Shown: positions 29,384 through 32,269 of the stretch, in pieces
Position numbering within the stretch: position 1 is the stretch's first letter
Layout of the letters: every line of letters starts with the position of its first letter
DNA from: Pleurotus ostreatus/Saccharomyces cerevisiae fusant
Taxonomy: Eukaryota; Opisthokonta
Assembly: GCA_024196135.1 (NCBI GenBank)
Contig: JAMQCK010000271.1
Span: 1 to 32,269, forward strand
DNA length: 32,269 bases
Direction of reading: 5' to 3'
Made by a program: the position numbers and the translations under genes
The notes under the pieces: generated by a model
What the model saw: only the letters and a program-made list of their open reading frames with translations
Told to the model about the DNA's origin: nothing
The model's database searches: none

Positions 29384-30026
29384 AATTCCTGCGAAGAGGC
29401 CATGTTCTTAGAGTTGCTCTCTGCAATGAGACAGCTACGTACCTATCAATGTACCAGAGCACACGATCAGCTACGAGGAAAGAAGTCAAACTTGAGGAAT
29501 TGCGCCAGCGTCGGAGGGGGACCGGGAGGAAGTACTTACGATAAGAGAAGACTAACACGCGACGCGACGCGTGTCCGTCGCGCGCGGCGCGCTCGTCACG
29601 CGTCCTGTCACAACTTTCCTTCCCGAACCACCATCTCCTTCTCCTCGCGCCGTTGCATTCTTCAGCGGTAGCCGTTCGTCGCCGTCCAGAGCCTGGCCCC
29701 TTCTCTACCTTCCCAGTCCGCCTTACCCATCTCGCGTATCGGACGATTTCTCGAAAATATTCGATCTCCCGCTGATCATCTGGCCGTTATCTTATCGGTG
29801 CCGCCCCCGGTCGGTCCGCACTCGGCCGATCTCCGACATGAGGTGCTCGGCAAGTGACGAAGTCGCGAAGCTCTTCAATCCAAAGTTCAGGGACACAATG
29901 CACTCTTGCGCTTCCCCCACTATCCTCCGAGGCGAGGTTATCCAGGACAGCACTCGCTCTCAGCTGTCGTGACGCGACCATACTGAGCACTCGCCACCGT
30001 CCCCCTTCATCGATGCATGCACGCTC
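29384..30026. promoter_or_regulatory. Divergent promoter region between two F-box genes
   Basis: No gene is recognised. Two MluI/MCB-type ACGCGT boxes lie at 29567-29572 and 29598-29603, inside a CGCG-rich stretch (29558-29603). In ascomycetes this box is bound by the MBF complex at G1/S genes. The small plus-strand frame 29571-29972 has no recognisable domain. Confidence 0.35.
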
Positions 30027-31886
30027 ATGGTGAACCTAATCGACCTCCCGGAGGACGTGATCGTGTGCATCTGCTACTGGCTTCGCGTCGAAGATGTGCT
30101 TCGTCTAACCGAGGTGCGCTGCGTTCTTCCCCTTCGAGGCACCCGTGCTCAAAGGCATACGTCCAGACATGTCGCGCACTGCATACGCTTGCGTCCAGCG
30201 ACTACGTGTGGCACCAGATCCCCCTCGATCTTCCACTCCCACTCCGTCCTGATACCCCTCGCTCGTCGTTATCCGCCCGAGAACTTCGCCACCTCGCCGT
30301 CCACGCCCTGCGCCTCAATCGCAACTGGCGCCGGCCCGTCTTCGCTCGCCCCCGAATCACCCACATCGAGCACGGCAACATCGTCTTTCGCTCCGAACTG
30401 TTACCAAATGACCGTCTTTGCACACTCTCGCGCTCACTGACCAGCATGACATACTTCACTGTCTGGCTGCTCGCCGACAATGGCTATAGACGCGAACACT
30501 GCTTCGAAACGCCTGGTGCATTGAACTTCGCCACAGGTCTCGTGAGAGACTCAGACGACGCGCTTGTCGCCATTATCGGCAGGGCGCCTGGTCGCTCAGA
30601 GTGAGCCATTACCCAACATAGTTATCCCTTGTTCACAAGCAACAGATCTCTAGACATATACCGCGTCCCCGCCAGCAAGAGCGCGGACGAAATTGACCCT
30701 CCGCAAGTCTCTTTAGTGGCGTCCGTCTGTCGACCCAGCCACGAAGGCACATTCTCTGAAGTACACATCGCCGACTACATCGTCGCTGTCAGCCTCGCGA
30801 AATTTGAAGGACAGCAAGTGCCCTCCTACGAAATCCTTCTCGTCAACACACGCACCTGCGTGCACTTGCTGGTGCATCCGAAGTTACCGCAGGTACGCGA
30901 AGATGAAATCTTGCTCCGAAGATATATATTTAAACCAACGGCAGACCTCCGACCAGAAGCACTTCCGCCTCTGCGGCGCGGTCGAGCCGCGCCACATCCT
31001 TTTCCTCAGCACTTCCCCCGGTCGGACCGCGTCCCTCACCACGCACATTCACGCGCTACCCGCCGAGCTCTTCGATGCCGAGGAGCCACCAGACGCGGAG
31101 AGCATCCGCGCTCGTACGCCGGTTCCCGCCCTGCGTATTCGCCGCGGCTCTCCGCCCCAATCCTCTCCCTCGTCGCCGCCGCCGCCCACTTCGCCTGCGC
31201 CGCGCCCTGTCGAGCTCGGGCCCCTGGTACATCGCCACGAAGTACCCACCGTACCCATCCGGCTGCAGACCTACGCCTCCGACGTGCAGATGGACCCTGC
31301 GAGCCGGCGGTGCAGCTTCGCCCTCCTGGTCTTCCACGGCCCGTATGTGGGCTCGCGCGGGCAGGCGGGCGCGCGAGCTATGTTTTTCAGCCTGCCAACG
31401 AGGCGGCGGCGCGATGGTGCGCAAGCCGCGTCCATCGACACCCAGACCTTCCGCATGGACCCCCTGGTCGGCCTCGACGCCGTATGCCTGGGGCGCACGG
31501 GGCGGCGCGCGGTGTGGCTCGAGCGCAACTGGGAGAACGACATCTTTGCGCTGGTGAAGGCGGATTTTGGCGTGCCGGCGGTGGAGGGCTTCGGCGCGTC
31601 GGCGATGTCCTCAGATGCGGATGGCAAGTCGGGCGGCAATGTGGTGAGCGCAGGCGGCAAAGTGATATCCTCAAATGCGGATGGCAGGACGATATCACCC
31701 GATACCAAGAGTTCTGCGAGCCAGACGACGGCGGAGAAGCGACAACCGGTGATCGCGCCGCTGCTGCCGCCGCATCTGGCGCTGCCCTTCGAGGCGCACG
31801 CGTGTCAGTCGCTGGCGTTCGACGAGGCGAAGGGGCGGGTGTGTTTGGCGATGCATACGGGGGATGTGTACGTTGTAGATTTCTGA
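30027..31886 (+). CDS. F-box protein (about 569 aa)
   Basis: This is a probable SCF adaptor with an uncharacterised C-terminal part. The model is join(30027..30113, 30167..30600, 30646..30892, 30945..31886). Introns are GT-AG, 53, 45 and 52 nt, in matching phase. The F-box spans residues about 4-47 (LIDLPEDVIVCICYWLRVED, then TCRALHTLASSDYVWHQI) and is only complete when the first intron is removed. The middle and C-terminal parts have beta-rich, propeller-like segments (EVHIADYIVAVSLAKF, EILLVNTRTCVHLLV, GRVCLAMHTGDVYVVDF) and a Pro/Ser-rich loop. Near residues 475-500 a short repeat occurs (SSDADGKSGG, then SSNADGRTIS), from a direct duplication near 31605 and 31668. Its 3' end is duplicated at 22347-22515. 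Confidence 0.8.
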
Positions 31887-31960
31887 CTGGCAAAATGATT
31901 CATTGATAGCTGTGCGACCTGTTCACAATGACCACACTGCAACGCGAGGGTTTCAAGTAA

Positions 31961-32269
31961 GCGGATGAATGTTGTTTTCCCGTTTTTAATTACTGTCGTT
32001 TCATAAATCCTTGCTTTGATGCCAAAAGTGCCGCGATCAAAATCGAAAAATGCGGGAAAATCGAGAAATTCGCGCAGGCGTTCAACGAGGGGCTTTCTTC
32101 GCGCGGAAAAAGCGCAGATGTACCTACTAAGGGCGCAGAGACGTCCCCGCGCGACGGCGAGGACGCAGCTTCGACGATGGGCGGGGGTGCTGAGCGGACG
32201 TCGGCTCGGGAGACCGGCCCGGAGGCGCCGAGGGTCCTCGTCCGCCCCTCCCAGCCCCGCCGCCTTGTC
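31961..32269 (+). CDS. Possible partial coding exon running off the window (low confidence)
   Basis: A plus-strand frame stays open from 31961 to the window end and encodes KIEKCGKIEKFAQAFNEGLS followed by a Ser/Thr/Glu/Gly-rich stretch. It resembles a disordered part of a protein, but no start codon or clear acceptor site is seen. An opposing minus-strand frame is also open and looks protein-like, so the true coding strand is unresolved. Confidence 0.25.

Overview
The window comes from a filamentous basidiomycete, most likely an Agaricomycete such as a polypore. Genes are packed on both strands and broken by many 41-67 nt GT-AG introns (one is 104 nt). Coding DNA is GC-rich. There are three F-box proteins with divergent C-terminal parts and a fungal Crypton-type tyrosine recombinase gene. 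No bacterial operon, CRISPR array, canonical tRNA or rRNA gene was found. All products are inferred from hand translation and family recognition; no database search was run.

Layout. 278-1385 (-) is a two-exon, disordered hypothetical protein. 1.9-4.7 kb is a gene-poor block built from two diverged copies of one segment, each carrying a short element with a TATA box, an A-box, a T-run and a B-box. 5121-7003 (+) is an F-box protein. 7.0-8.7 kb has no recognisable gene but holds a 22-bp-arm hairpin and a tight palindrome just upstream of the Crypton gene at 8717-11921 (+, eight exons, R/HxxR/Y residues intact). 12401-14189 (-) is an eight-exon hypothetical protein. A GC-rich divergent promoter region with a 19-bp inverted repeat follows. 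15175-18999 (+) is exportin-T (tRNA export receptor, twelve exons). 

19.3-24.9 kb is an accessory stretch with three small minus-strand genes: an EthD-domain protein and two paralogous proteins of unknown function. They are interleaved with three more copies of the TATA/A-box/T-run/B-box element and one chimeric pseudogene. The pseudogene joins a piece of the exportin-T gene (intron retained) to the 3' end of the F-box gene at 30 kb. 25279-27534 (-) is a 715-residue protein with one membrane segment and an Atg8-interacting-type motif near its N-terminus. 27830-29383 (-) and 30027-31886 (+) are divergent F-box genes. The final 380 bases hold only ambiguous open frames.

The genes do not form one pathway. 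The conserved exportin-T gene and the F-box genes are interspersed with mobile and duplicated DNA. The most unusual signal is the five-copy element family. In every copy a TATA-like box lies 40-41 nt before an A-box, a T-run lies about 120 nt after the A-box, and a B-box lies about 240 nt after it (ignoring one tandem duplication). This order resembles the yeast U6 snRNA gene, and could mark an undescribed Pol III RNA family or a SINE.
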